A stretch of 64,000 nucleotides of DNA from Streptomyces atratus (GTDB taxonomy: Bacteria > Actinomycetota > Actinomycetes > Streptomycetales > Streptomycetaceae): the NCBI RefSeq assembly GCF_014648655.1, contig NZ_BMRN01000021.1, positions 57,699 through 121,698 of the forward strand, written 5' to 3'. Numbering within the stretch: the first letter of the stretch is position 1; each line of letters begins with the position of its first letter. This document shows, piece after piece, positions 52,505 through 63,557 of the stretch. The translations under genes and the position numbers were made by a program. The notes beneath the pieces were generated by a model. It was not told the origin of the DNA, did no database searches, and saw only the letters and a program-made list of their open reading frames with translations.

Positions 52505-53467
52505 GTGTCTGTCCAGCAACTCGAACCCGTAGCCGATTCGCTCACCCTGTCCGCTCTGGTCGCGGCGCTTCCCCTGGTCACCGTGCTGGTGCTGCTCGGG
52601 GCGGCCGGGATGCGGGCACACCGCGCCGGACTCGTCGGCCTCGCCGTCGCGGTCGCCGTCGGCTCGCTCGCGTACGGCATGCCCCTCGGCCAGACCCTCT
52701 CCGCAGGCGCTCAGGGCGTGCTCTTCGGGCTCTTCCCCACTATGTGGATCGTCGTCAACGCCCTCTGGGCGTCCCGGATGACCGTGCGTACCCAGCACTT
52801 CGACATCCTCCGCCGCTCCTTCGGCAAGCTCTCGGACGACCCTCGCATCCAGGTGCTGGTCATCGCCTTCTGCTTCGGCGCGCTCCTCGAAGCTCTCGCC
52901 GGATTCGGTGCGCCCGTCGCGATCTCCTCCGTGACTGGTGGCGCTCGGCTTCGACCCGGTGAAGGCGGCCGTCGTCTCGCTCGTGGCCAACACCGCACCG
53001 GTCGCGTTCGGCGCCATGGGTACCCCCGTGGTGACCCTTGCCCGGATCACCGGCTGCCGCTGGACGACGTGGCCTGCGTCGTGGGCCGCCGGACCCCGCT
53101 GCCGGCCCTCCTCGCCGCGGCAGGTGCCGGACCGGCCTTCCTCTCGCCGGCGCTCGGCTGGTTCGACGTCGCGGTCTTTGGCTTCGACACCTCCGCGAAC
53201 GCTCTCTTCCGCGCCCCCCAGGTCTCGGCGGCACGCGAATCGGGTCTCTCACCGGAGCTGCCGGCCGCGGCGAACAGCTCCGGCGGGGTGCTCGGCAAGA
53301 TGATCTCCCCGCAGAACCTGACGATCGCGTGCGCGGCGGTCGGCCCGGCCGGACGCGAGGGGGACCTGCTGAGCAAGGTGCTGCCGTGGAGCCTGGGACT
53401 GCTGCTTGTGATGTGCCTGATCGTGCCGGCACAGAGCACGACGGCGCTGGGCTGGATGCTGCCTTGA
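52505..53467 (+). pseudogene. L-lactate permease family gene, frameshifted and deleted
   Basis: The first part reads as an LctP/GlcA permease N-terminus (TVLVLLGAAGMRAHRAGLVG, LVIAFCFGALLEALAGFGAP). After AISSV the frame shifts: VALGFDPVKAAVVSLVANTA lies in the second frame up to LARITG, then the original frame resumes at LPLDDVACVVGRR. The rest jumps directly to the C-terminal block ALGWFDVAVFGFDTSANALF, NSSGGVLGKMISPQNLTIAC. Intact permeases are over 500 residues and the middle helices are missing. The gene cannot be functional. Confidence 0.85.
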
Positions 53468-53643
53468 GCGGCACGGCACTCAACCCCGCCCGGCAATGAG
53501 GACAAAGCGGCAACGGGCCGCCCCCGGTCACCGTACGCACAGCCGGGCAACCGCACAGCCGCACAGCCACAAGACCCCACGGCCCGCCCGAACGGCCGCC
53601 GGGTAGTTTGGGCGGTCCGAAGAAATCTCAGGAGGACCGGCCC

Positions 53644-55017
53644 GTGGTTGCTGATCTGTCGCAGATCGTCAAGGCGTACGACGTGCGCGGAGTGGTGCCC
53701 GACCAGTGGGACGAATCGCTGGCCGAGCAGTTCGGGGCGGCGTTCGTCGAGGTGACGGGCGCGGACGCGATCGTGATCGGCCACGACATGCGGCCCTCGT
53801 CGCCCGGCCTCTCGGGAGCCTTCGCACGCGGCGCCGCGGCGCGCGGCGCGGACGTCACAATGATCGGCCTCTGCTCGACCGACCAGCTGTACTTCGCCTC
53901 CGGCAGCCTCGGTCTCCCCGGCGCGATGTTCACCGCCTCGCACAACCCGGCGCAGTACAACGGCATCAAGCTCTGCCGGGCGGGAGCCGCACCCGTGGGC
54001 CAGGACACCGGGCTCTTCGAGATCCGCGCCCTGGTCGAGAAGTGGTCCGAGACCGGCACACCGCAACCGGCCGCCACCCCCGGCACCGTCACCGAGCGCG
54101 AGACGCTCGCCGACTACGCCGCGCACCTGCTGTCCCTGGTCGACCTCGCATCGATCCGCCCGCTGAAGGTCGTCGTCGACGCGGGCAACGGCATGGGCGG
54201 TCACACCGTCCCCACCGTCTTCGCGGAGCTCCCCGTCGACCTCGTGCCGATGTACTTCGAGCTCGACGGCACGTTCCCCAACCACGAGGCCAATCCCCTC
54301 GACCCGAAGAACCTCGTCGACCTCCAGGCCCGCGTCGTGGCCGAGGGCGCCGACCTGGGCCTCGCCTTCGACGGCGACGCCGACCGCTGCTTCGTCGTCG
54401 ACGAGCGGGGCGCGGGCGTCTCCCCGTCCGCGATCACCGCCCTGGTCGCGGCCCGCGAACTCGCCCGTAACGGCGGCAAGGGCACCGTCATCCACAACCT
54501 GATCACATCCCTCTCGGTCCCCGAGGTCGTCCGCGAGAACGGCGGGACCCCGGTCCGTACCCGCGTGGGCCACTCCTTCATCAAGGCGGAGATGGCCGAG
54601 CACGGCGCGATCTTCGGCGGCGAACACTCCGCGCACTACTACTTCCGTGACTTCTGGAACGCCGATACGGGCATGCTTGCCGCGCTCCACGTCCTGGCCG
54701 CGCTGGGCGGCCAGCCGGGCACACTGTCGGAACTGGTCGCCCAGTACGACCGCTACACCGGATCCGGCGAGATCAACTCCACGGTCGCCGACCAGCCGGG
54801 CCGCACGGCAGCGGTACGTGAATCCTTCGCACCCCGCGACGGTGTCACGACCGACTACCTGGACGGCCTGACGGTCACGGGACCGGACTGGTGGTTCAAC
54901 CTCCGAGCCTCCAACACGGAACCCCTGCTGCGCCTGAACGTCGAGGCCCGGGACGAGCAGACGATGACGGCGGTACGGGACGAGGTGCTGGCACTGGTCC
55001 GGGCACGGGCCTCGTAG
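53644..55017 (+). CDS. Phosphomannomutase/phosphoglucomutase
   Basis: 457 residues of the alpha-D-phosphohexomutase family. The active-site serine is in TASHNPAQYNGIK, the metal loop is FDGDADRC, the sugar-binding loop is GEHSAHYYF and the phosphate site is RASNTEPLLRLN. It interconverts mannose-6-P and mannose-1-P (and possibly glucose phosphates), feeding GDP-mannose made by the pyrophosphorylase at 39484. GTG 53644 has GGAGG upstream. The gene begins a run with Trm112-like, SIS and manA genes. Confidence 0.93.
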   Translation: MVADLSQIVKAYDVRGVVPDQWDESLAEQFGAAFVEVTGADAIVIGHDMRPSSPGLSGAFARGAAARGADVTMIGLCSTDQLYFASGSLGLPGAMFTASHNPAQYNGIKLCRAGAAPVGQDTGLFEIRALVEKWSETGTPQPAATPGTVTERETLADYAAHLLSLVDLASIRPLKVVVDAGNGMGGHTVPTVFAELPVDLVPMYFELDGTFPNHEANPLDPKNLVDLQARVVAEGADLGLAFDGDADRCFVVDERGAGVSPSAITALVAARELARNGGKGTVIHNLITSLSVPEVVRENGGTPVRTRVGHSFIKAEMAEHGAIFGGEHSAHYYFRDFWNADTGMLAALHVLAALGGQPGTLSELVAQYDRYTGSGEINSTVADQPGRTAAVRESFAPRDGVTTDYLDGLTVTGPDWWFNLRASNTEPLLRLNVEARDEQTMTAVRDEVLALVRARAS

Positions 55018-55261
55018 GGCGAGTCCGGCGGTTTTGCCCTGTCCGGCGATTGCGGCCCACCCGGCAATGTCACCTCCTTTGGAGTCTGAGGAGCGGGGCC
55101 GGCCCGGCCGGCTCGGGAAGGGGCGGGTACGGGAACAGGCCCCGCCGCAGGCGCCCGCCCCGCCCACCCCCACCCCCCGGCCCTGGCCGCGCCCCCCGCA
55201 CCCCGGCGGTAGGCTGACGTCGCCCGAACCGCTTGTTCGAATGCTTGAAGGGACTCACCCC

Positions 55262-55444
55262 ATGCCGCTCGAAGCCGGCCTTCTGGAGATCCTCGCCTGC
55301 CCGGCCTGTCACTCTCCGCTCGATGACCGGTCGGCAGCCGACAGTCCCGAGCTGGTCTGCACCGGCACGGATTGCGGCCTGGCCTACCCGGTACGGGACG
55401 GCATTCCGGTCCTCCTCGTCGATGAGGCCCGCCGCCCCGCGTAA
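55262..55444 (+). CDS. Trm112 family zinc-ribbon protein
   Basis: 60 residues, too short for many gene finders but clear: LLEILACPACHSPL, a CxxC pair, then LVCTGTDCGLAYPVRDGIPV with the second cysteines. Trm112 proteins are small activators or partners of methyltransferases and other enzymes. Here it lies between phosphomannomutase and the sugar isomerase genes, an arrangement common in Actinobacteria, so it may act with them. ATG 55262 has GAAGG upstream. Confidence 0.9.
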   Translation: MPLEAGLLEILACPACHSPLDDRSAADSPELVCTGTDCGLAYPVRDGIPVLLVDEARRPA

Positions 55445-55502
55445 CGGCATCCGCGCCCCGCGCCCCGCACGGTGATCAGCACGTGATCGGAGGACCGTCC
55501 CC

Positions 55503-56639
55503 ATGCTCGACGAGTCGCTGCTCGACGCCCCGGAAGCCCTGGCCCGAGCCGACCGCCGCGGCCTGCTCCGCGGCGCCGCCGAGGCCGGGGCCCGGGTCCG
55601 TACCGCCGCCCGGCACGCGGCGGAGGCCGGGATCGCCGCACTGAACCCGGAGGGCCGTCCCCGCGCCGTACTCGTCGCGGGCTCCGGAACCGCCGCGTCC
55701 GGCGTCGCCGACCTGATCACGGCCCTGGCAGGCGCCTCCGCGCCTGTCACCCGCATCCACCCCACCGGGGTCGCCCCCGCCGCGGGCGCGATGCGCTGGA
55801 CGCTGCCCGGCTGGGCAGGCTCTGTGGACCTGCTGCTCATCGTCACGGCCGACGGTTCCGAGCCGGGCCTCTCCCTTCTCGCCGAACAGGCGTACCGCCG
55901 CGGCTGCAGCGTCGTGGCCGTCGCCCCCCGCCAGTCACCGCTGCGCGAGGCGATCGACGGGGCGCACGGACTCGTCGTACCGATGGCCTCCGCCCCGCAC
56001 GGCGAGTACGACGTCGAGACATCGGCCGCGGGCCCCGGCACGCTCTGGGCCCTGTTCACCCCGCTGCTCGCGCTGCTCGACCGGGTCGGCCTGGTCACCG
56101 CGCCCGCCGAGGCGCTGCAGGGCGTCGCCGACCGCCTCGACCGCACCGCGGAACGCTGCGGTCCGGCCATCGCCACGTACAGCAACCCGGCCAAGACCCT
56201 CGCTGCCGAGCTCGCCGACAGCCTGCCCCTCATCTGGACGGAGGGCGAAGCCGCGGCCCCGGTCGGCCGCAGATTCGCCGCCGTCCTGGCCGAGCTTTCC
56301 GGCCGCCCGGCCCTCGCCGCCGAACTCCCCGAGGCGCTTCCCGCTCACGGCGCACTGCTGGCGGGGACATTCGCCGCCGGGGCCGACCCCGACGACTTCT
56401 TCCGCGACAGGGTCGACGAGCCGGAGCCCCTGCACGCCCGCGTCGTACTGCTCCGCGACCGCCCCACCGGCGGCCTGAGCGCCGGGCCCGCCGCCCGCGA
56501 ACTGGCTCTCGGCCACGACACGGCGATCAGCGAACTCGAACCGGACGAGGGCACCGACCTCGAAGCCCTCGCCGAACTCCTCGCGGTCACCGACTTCGCC
56601 GCCGTCTACCTGGCTCTCGCCTCGGCAGCCCGCGCCTGA
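55503..56639 (+). CDS. SIS-domain phosphosugar isomerase-like protein
   Basis: 378 residues with two SIS domains. The first has VLVAGSGTAASGVADLITAL and VDLLLIVTADGSEPGLSLLA, the second resembles the C-terminal half of bifunctional phosphoglucose/phosphomannose isomerases. The order Pmm-Trm112-SIS-ManA fits a mannose-metabolism role. ATG 55503 has GGAGGA upstream. Catalytic residues of the isomerase are not fully identifiable, so a regulatory or alternative sugar role remains possible. Confidence 0.82.
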   Translation: MLDESLLDAPEALARADRRGLLRGAAEAGARVRTAARHAAEAGIAALNPEGRPRAVLVAGSGTAASGVADLITALAGASAPVTRIHPTGVAPAAGAMRWTLPGWAGSVDLLLIVTADGSEPGLSLLAEQAYRRGCSVVAVAPRQSPLREAIDGAHGLVVPMASAPHGEYDVETSAAGPGTLWALFTPLLALLDRVGLVTAPAEALQGVADRLDRTAERCGPAIATYSNPAKTLAAELADSLPLIWTEGEAAAPVGRRFAAVLAELSGRPALAAELPEALPAHGALLAGTFAAGADPDDFFRDRVDEPEPLHARVVLLRDRPTGGLSAGPAARELALGHDTAISELEPDEGTDLEALAELLAVTDFAAVYLALASAARA

Positions 56640-56701
56640 CCGCCCGGGCCGACCCGCACCACGCACACCCCCCGATCCACGCATCTCACAAGGACGAACT
56701 C

Positions 56702-57883
56702 ATGGACCGGCTCTCCAACACCGTGCGCCCTTACGCCTGGGGCTCCACCACCGCCATCCCCGAGCTGCTCGGCATCGCCCCCACCGGCGAACCCCAGGCC
56801 GAGATGTGGATGGGCGCCCACCCCGGAGCCCCCTCCCGCCTCACCCGTGCAGCCGGCACCGGAGAGGCCGGCCCCGAGCAGCCTCTCACCGACGTCATCG
56901 CCGCCGACCCGGAGCGCGAACTGGGCCGGGCCACCGTCGAAAAGTTCGGCCCCCGCCTGCCCTTCCTCCTCAAACTGCTCGCCGCAGGCGCCCCGCTCTC
57001 CCTCCAGGTCCACCCCGACCTCGCACAGGCCAAGCAGGGTTACGAGGACGAGGAGCGTCGATCCGTACCGATCGACGCACCCCACCGCACGTACAAGGAC
57101 GCCAACCACAAGCCCGAGCTGATCTGCGCGCTCACCCCCTTCGCCGGCCTGTGCGGCTTCCGCAGGCCCACCGAGGCCGCCGAGGCGATGGCGGCACTCG
57201 GCGTCGACTCGCTCAAGCCGTACGTCGACCTCCTCGGCGCCCACCCCGAAGAGGCGGCCCTGCGCGAGGTCCTCACCGCGATCCTCAGCGCCGACCCGAC
57301 GGAGATGGCCGAAACGGTGAACCTGGCGGCCGCTGCCGCCGAACGCCTCGGCGGCGCCCACGCCCCGTACGCCCGGATCGCCCACCACTTCCCCGGCGAC
57401 CCCGGTGTCATCGCGGCGATGCTGCTGAACTACGTGGAACTCCAGCCCGGCGAAGCCCTGTTCCTCGGTGCGGGTGTTCCGCACGCCTACCTCGACGGCC
57501 TCGGCGTCGAGATCATGGCCAACTCGGACAATGTGCTGCGCTGCGGGCTCACGCCCAAGCACATCGACGTGCCAGAACTCCTGCGTATCGTCCGCTTCGA
57601 GGCGACCGACCCCGGTGTCCTGCGCCCCGAGGCGTCCCCGTCCGGCGAGGAGCTGTACGAGACGCCCGTGGACGAATTCCGGCTCTCGCGCTTCGACCTG
57701 TCACCCGGCGCCGCCCCCGTCGATCTGACCAGGGACACCCCGCAGATCCTGCTCTGCACCGGGGGAGCCCCGAAGGCGGGCGAACTCGGTCTCACTCCCG
57801 GCGCCTCGGTGTTCGTACCCTCCGGTGAAGAGGTCGAAGTATCCGGAACAGGCACTCTGTTCCGCGCCACAGTGGTGGCCTGA
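56702..57883 (+). CDS. manA: Mannose-6-phosphate isomerase, class I
   Basis: 393 residues. Type I phosphomannose isomerase, a zinc cupin interconverting fructose-6-P and mannose-6-P. Zinc ligands are in SLQVHPD (Gln, His), NHKPEL (Glu) and the later His of LGAGVPHAYLDG; the catalytic-region NSDNVLRCGLTPKHID follows. AAGGA lies before the ATG. It is in the operon-like run with phosphomannomutase. Strong family match and normal length. Confidence 0.93.
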   Translation: MDRLSNTVRPYAWGSTTAIPELLGIAPTGEPQAEMWMGAHPGAPSRLTRAAGTGEAGPEQPLTDVIAADPERELGRATVEKFGPRLPFLLKLLAAGAPLSLQVHPDLAQAKQGYEDEERRSVPIDAPHRTYKDANHKPELICALTPFAGLCGFRRPTEAAEAMAALGVDSLKPYVDLLGAHPEEAALREVLTAILSADPTEMAETVNLAAAAAERLGGAHAPYARIAHHFPGDPGVIAAMLLNYVELQPGEALFLGAGVPHAYLDGLGVEIMANSDNVLRCGLTPKHIDVPELLRIVRFEATDPGVLRPEASPSGEELYETPVDEFRLSRFDLSPGAAPVDLTRDTPQILLCTGGAPKAGELGLTPGASVFVPSGEEVEVSGTGTLFRATVVA

Positions 57884-57970
57884 CGTACCGTTCGCGCCAG
57901 CGACTGCAACAATGTCCGGCCGTACCGCGGCGCCAGGGCCGCAGCACCGAAGAAGGGACACCAGGCACCC

Positions 57971-58993
57971 ATGAGTGCGTCAGGCGGAACCAAGGCGATC
58001 GTGGCGGCACTCGCCGCCAACCTCGCGATCGCAGTGGCCAAATTCGTGGCGTTCCTGTTCAGTGGCTCGTCGTCGATGCTCGCGGAGAGCGTCCACTCGG
58101 TCGCCGACTCGGGCAACCAGGGACTGCTGCTGCTCGGCGGCAAGAAGGCCCAGCGCGAAGCCACCCCCCAGCACCCCTTCGGCTACGGCCGCGAGCGCTA
58201 CATCTACGCGTTCCTCGTCTCCATCGTGCTGTTCTCGGTCGGTGGCATGTTCGCGGTGTACGAGGGCTACGAGAAGATCAAGCACCCGCACGAGATCGAG
58301 GCCTGGTACTGGCCGGTGGGTGTGCTGGTCTTCGCGATCATCGCCGAGGGCTTCTCCTTCCGTACGGCCATCAAGGAGTCGAACCAGACCCGCGGTTCGC
58401 TCTCCTGGAAGGAGTTCGTCCGCCGGGCGAAGGCCCCCGAACTCCCCGTCGTCCTGCTGGAGGACCTCGGCGCACTGATCGGCCTGGTCCTTGCCCTCGC
58501 GGGTGTCGGCCTGGCCCTCGCGACCGGCAACGGTGTCTGGGACGGCATCGGCACCCTCTGCATCGGTGTCCTGCTGATCGTCATTGCGATCGTCCTCGCC
58601 GCCGAGACGAAGTCCCTGCTGCTCGGCGAGGCCGCCGGCGCCGACCAGGTCGAGAAGATCAAGGACGCGGTCGTCGACGGCGACACGGTCACCGCCGTCA
58701 TCCACATGCGTACGCTCCACCTGGGTCCGGAAGAGCTGCTCGTCGCCGCCAAGATCGCGGTGCAGCACGACGACACGGCCACCGAAGTAGCCAACGCCAT
58801 CAACGCCGCCGAGACCCGCATCCGCGCAGCCGTCCCGATCGCCCGGGTCATCTACCTGGAACCGGACATCTACAGCGAGGCCGCCGCAGCAGCCGGCACC
58901 AACCCCGGCAAGACCCCGGGCGGAGCGCCCGACAACGCCCCCCGCACGACCCCCGACGGAACACCGGGCACCTCGACGGATTCCGGCCACTGA
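57971..58993 (+). CDS. Cation diffusion facilitator transporter
   Basis: 340 residues, a proton-coupled efflux carrier for zinc, iron or related cations. Metal-site motif ESVHSVADSGNQ (HxxxD in TM2) and the second motif (HPFGYGRERYIYAF) precede several membrane helices. The cytoplasmic C-terminal domain has RTLHLGPEELLVAAKIAVQH. The last 40 residues are low-complexity Ala/Pro/Thr. Metal specificity cannot be read. It is 87 bases after manA and may be co-transcribed. Confidence 0.9.
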   Translation: MSASGGTKAIVAALAANLAIAVAKFVAFLFSGSSSMLAESVHSVADSGNQGLLLLGGKKAQREATPQHPFGYGRERYIYAFLVSIVLFSVGGMFAVYEGYEKIKHPHEIEAWYWPVGVLVFAIIAEGFSFRTAIKESNQTRGSLSWKEFVRRAKAPELPVVLLEDLGALIGLVLALAGVGLALATGNGVWDGIGTLCIGVLLIVIAIVLAAETKSLLLGEAAGADQVEKIKDAVVDGDTVTAVIHMRTLHLGPEELLVAAKIAVQHDDTATEVANAINAAETRIRAAVPIARVIYLEPDIYSEAAAAAGTNPGKTPGGAPDNAPRTTPDGTPGTSTDSGH

Positions 58994-59289
58994 CCCACCC
59001 GCGTACACCCACCAGCCGCCCCCGACCGGCCCTCCCGCCCGCTCCCGGCGTTGCCCTCCCAGCCACTCCCCGTCCTGGGCGGGCTGGGAGCGACTGGGCC
59101 GGTCGGTGTAGATTCGACGGCAGTGTCAGACGTCGCTGCTGATGGCGGTCGATCGGTCCTCATACGGGACCGGCCGAGGGAGAGAGGGCCTCCGACGGAC
59201 TGCGCTGCGGAGCGCCCGGGCATTCGTGTGCCCGCCCCCGCAGAGCCAGCCGTGCCCACCTCGACACCCATCACGAGGAGCAGCCCGTT
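58994..59289. other. Leader of ahcY
   Basis: About 300 bases that would contain the ahcY promoter and untranslated leader. A GGGCA/TGCCC hairpin (about 59218-59233) is visible. I could not match it to the SAH or SAM riboswitch consensus. The ribosome-binding site is GAGGAG. Confidence 0.4.
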
Positions 59290-60747
<1,458 letters not shown>

Positions 60748-60833
60748 TCCCGCCCGCCGGCGACCGCGCACGTCACCACCGGTCAGACGACCGGCCGCTG
60801 ACAGACGGAACAGCCTCAGCAGCAGCTACGAGC

Positions 60834-60866
60834 GCAGGCCCCCGCACCCCCGTGTCGGGGGCCTGC
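60834..60866 (+). terminator. Terminator after ahcY
   Basis: An 11-bp stem, GCAGGCCCCCG (60834-60844) with CGGGGGCCTGC (60856-60866), about 90 bases past the stop codon. Confidence 0.8.
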
Positions 60867-60909
60867 CCCGTACCGCACCCGCTCAGCCCGAGGAACCTCG
60901 AAGGACCCC

Positions 60910-61521
60910 ATGCCCCGCGGCCGATATTCGCTCCATGATCTTCACGATCACACCCTCCTCGGCGAAGAACACTTCCAGTGCGCCCCCGGCCCCTCCGGCT
61001 GGCGCTACGTCTCCCAGACCATCGCCCCCTCCGGCGACCACCTCGGCTCCGTCGACCTCACCCTCGACGAACTGGGCCGCCCCATCCGGCTCGAACTCCA
61101 CGCCGCGAGCTGGCAGGTCCGCGGCGCCGCCCTCGAAGGCGTCACCTGGGTCCGTACCGACCCGACCGGCACTCATGCCACCGAAGGCAATGTGCGCGCC
61201 CATGCCTTCACCGGCACATCCCCCGCATTCCTCGTCGCGACCTCACGACTGCTGCGCCTCACCCCCGATTCCCCCGCGACCCGCGTCCGCTTGGTCGCCT
61301 TCACGGACCCGGTCCTCGCTCCCCGCACTGTCGACCAGTCCTGGGCCCTGGTCAACAGTGAAGCGCACGCCACTGACAACGGCCCTCTGACGGTGGACGA
61401 ATACCAGGTGAGCGCTCTGGACACCGGCGAGCAGCACACCATTCACATCGCCGGGGACGTGGTCCTGTCGGCCCCCGGGATCGAGCTCGAAGCCCTGGAG
61501 TCCCCGCCCTCGCCTCGCTAG
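60910..61521 (+). CDS. Conserved hypothetical protein
   Basis: 203 residues, beta-rich, with no signal peptide. Recognisable blocks are YSLHDLHDHTLLGEEHFQCA near the start and WALVNSEAHATDNGPLTVDE later. I do not recognise a family with known function. The stop codon overlaps the convergent RDD gene stop within CTAG (61518-61521). A terminator separates it from ahcY, so it is probably its own unit. Confidence 0.75.
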   Translation: MPRGRYSLHDLHDHTLLGEEHFQCAPGPSGWRYVSQTIAPSGDHLGSVDLTLDELGRPIRLELHAASWQVRGAALEGVTWVRTDPTGTHATEGNVRAHAFTGTSPAFLVATSRLLRLTPDSPATRVRLVAFTDPVLAPRTVDQSWALVNSEAHATDNGPLTVDEYQVSALDTGEQHTIHIAGDVVLSAPGIELEALESPPSPR

Positions 61522-62429
61522 GCAGGCGGCGCGAATCCTGTCGCAGCGCGTGCTGCTCCGCCCTCCTCCACTGCCGGAACCACGGGAACGCTGCCCGCCC
61601 CCGCACCCCCCACGGACGGCCCGGACCCCATCGGCGCGGAAGCAACAGCCCCACCCGCCGGTACTCCGCTCCCCGTCTGCGCAGCGACGAACACCCGCCG
61701 CGCATCCCGCGCCTGCCGCTCGTTCACCACCGCCGCCAGATACGCCCCGGCGGGCACCCCCTCGGGCACCGGAACCCCGGTCCTCGTCGCCAGCTCCACA
61801 GCCAGCCGCTCCGCCATCGACCGGCCCGCCTGCGCGTCGAGCTGATGCATCCGCGTCAGGTACTGGCGTATCGCCAGCCACAGACCGTCCGGCACCGCCG
61901 ACAGATCCAGCCCCGAGAACCGCCCGACCAGCCACGGCGGCGGAGGTGGCACAGCAGCGACTCGTCCCGCCGACACCCGCTCCCGTACGACAAGCGTCCC
62001 CGCGAACACGTCCCCGAGCCGCCGCCCCCGCGCCGACACCAGCGAGGCGATACAGGCGACAACCCCGAGTGTCATCAGAATCTCGACGACCCCCATGGCC
62101 CCGCGTACCAGCGCATGCCGGAAACGGATCGGCCCCCCGTCGTCCCGGACCACCCGCAGCCCGCACGCCAGCTTCCCCAGTGAACGTCCATGGCTGAGCG
62201 TCTCCACCGCGATCGGCCCGCCCACCAGCACCAGCAGAAAGGACGCGACGGATACGGCCGCGAGTGCCGCGTCATCCAGCGTCGCCGTCGCAATGGCCAA
62301 CCCGATCGACACCAGAACGAACGCCGCCCCCACCACGGCAAGATCGATGGCCAGCGCCAGCGCCCGACTGGGCAATTTCGCCGGACGCAGCCCCAGCACG
62401 ACCGCGTCCCCGGTCACGAGCTCACTCAT
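61518..62429 (-). CDS. RDD family membrane protein
   Basis: 303 residues. The N-terminal RDD domain has LPSRALALAIDLAVVGAAFV and the signature LSHGRSLGKLACGLRVVRDD, with membrane segments up to residue ~150. The C-terminal part is cytoplasmic and ends in a long low-complexity Ala/Gly/Pro tail. RDD proteins are poorly characterised; some are proposed sodium/proton antiporters. ATG 62429 begins MSELVTGDAVVLGLRPA. It is divergent from the SpoIIM-like gene. Confidence 0.88.
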   Translation of the reverse strand: MSELVTGDAVVLGLRPAKLPSRALALAIDLAVVGAAFVLVSIGLAIATATLDDAALAAVSVASFLLVLVGGPIAVETLSHGRSLGKLACGLRVVRDDGGPIRFRHALVRGAMGVVEILMTLGVVACIASLVSARGRRLGDVFAGTLVVRERVSAGRVAAVPPPPPWLVGRFSGLDLSAVPDGLWLAIRQYLTRMHQLDAQAGRSMAERLAVELATRTGVPVPEGVPAGAYLAAVVNERQARDARRVFVAAQTGSGVPAGGAVASAPMGSGPSVGGAGAGSVPVVPAVEEGGAARAATGFAPPA

Positions 62430-62549
62430 CGCCACCCCATCCTTCGCCGATCTTCCCTGCCCCTCGGGACGCCAGTCTGCCAAGCTGACCAGCAGCGCGC
62501 CGCCGTAGTACGAACCCGTACGCACCCATGCCTGGAGCAGCAGCCGACC

Positions 62550-63557
62550 ATGGACCTCGACGTCTTCGTGACCGCCCACCGCACCGAGTGGGACCGCCTG
62601 GACCATCTCCTGCACCGCGGGCGCCGACTCACCGGCGCGGAAGCCGACGAACTCGTCGAGCTCTACCAGCGCACAGCCACCCATCTCTCCCTCCTCCAGT
62701 CCGGCGCCCCGGACCCGATGCTCACCGCGCGCCTCACCCAGCTCGTGGCCCGTGCCCGATCCACGGTCACAGGCACCCGCCGAGCCTCCTGGCGAGACGC
62801 CACACGCTTCCTGACCGCCGGCTTCCCCGCCGCCGTGTACCGGTCCAGGCACTGGTGGATACCCACGGCCGTCCTCTCCACGCTGCTGGCCGCAGTCATC
62901 GGCTGGTGGATCGGCACGCATCCGGAAGTCCAGTCGGCCATCGCGGCTCCGGACGACCTCCGCCGCCTGACCAGCCCGGGCGGGGAGTACGAGACCTACT
63001 ACTCCAGCCACCCGGCCGCATCGTTCGCCGCCCAGGTATGGACGAACAACGCCCAGGCCGCAGCCATGTGCCTGGTCCTGGGAGCGTTCCTCGGCATCCC
63101 GGTGGTCTGGATCCTCTTCGTCAATGTGCTCAACCTTGGCGTCGGCCTCGGCCTGATGTCCTCCGCCGGCCGGCTCGACACCTTCCTGGGGCTGGTTCTC
63201 CCGCACGGCCTGCTCGAACTCACTGCCGTCTTTGTCGCAGCGGGTACGGGCCTGCGCCTGGGCTGGACGGTCATCGACCCGGGCCCGCGCACCCGCCGCT
63301 CAGCCCTGGCCCAACAGGGCCGGGCCGCGATCGGCATGGCCATCGGACTCGCACTGGTCCTGTTCGTCTCAGGCGTTATCGAAGGCTTCGTCACCCCCTC
63401 CGATCTGCCGACCTGGGGGCGCATCACCATCGGCATCGCGGCCGAGCTGGCCTTCCTCGCGTACGTCTACATCCTGGGCGGGCGAGCGGCGCGAGCAGGT
63501 GACCGGGGCGACGTCGATCCCACGGAGCGCAGCGCCGAGCTCCCGATCGCCGCCTGA
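62550..63557 (+). CDS. SpoIIM-like (DUF95) membrane protein
   Basis: 335 residues. The N-terminal cytoplasmic 100 residues are helical (FVTAHRTEWDRLDHLLHRGR). SpoIIM-type membrane segments then begin near WWIPTAVLSTLLAAVIGWWI, with VWTNNAQAAAMCLVLGAFLG and GLVLPHGLLELTAVFVAAGT. In Bacillus SpoIIM takes part in septal peptidoglycan hydrolysis; the role in actinomycetes is unknown. ATG 62550 is chosen because the domain starts there. Divergence from the RDD gene is a common pairing in this group. Confidence 0.88.
   Translation: MDLDVFVTAHRTEWDRLDHLLHRGRRLTGAEADELVELYQRTATHLSLLQSGAPDPMLTARLTQLVARARSTVTGTRRASWRDATRFLTAGFPAAVYRSRHWWIPTAVLSTLLAAVIGWWIGTHPEVQSAIAAPDDLRRLTSPGGEYETYYSSHPAASFAAQVWTNNAQAAAMCLVLGAFLGIPVVWILFVNVLNLGVGLGLMSSAGRLDTFLGLVLPHGLLELTAVFVAAGTGLRLGWTVIDPGPRTRRSALAQQGRAAIGMAIGLALVLFVSGVIEGFVTPSDLPTWGRITIGIAAELAFLAYVYILGGRAARAGDRGDVDPTERSAELPIAA

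Noticed and set aside
58994..59289. Possible SAH or SAM riboswitch before ahcY
   Set aside because: Only a short generic hairpin is visible and the conserved core could not be matched.
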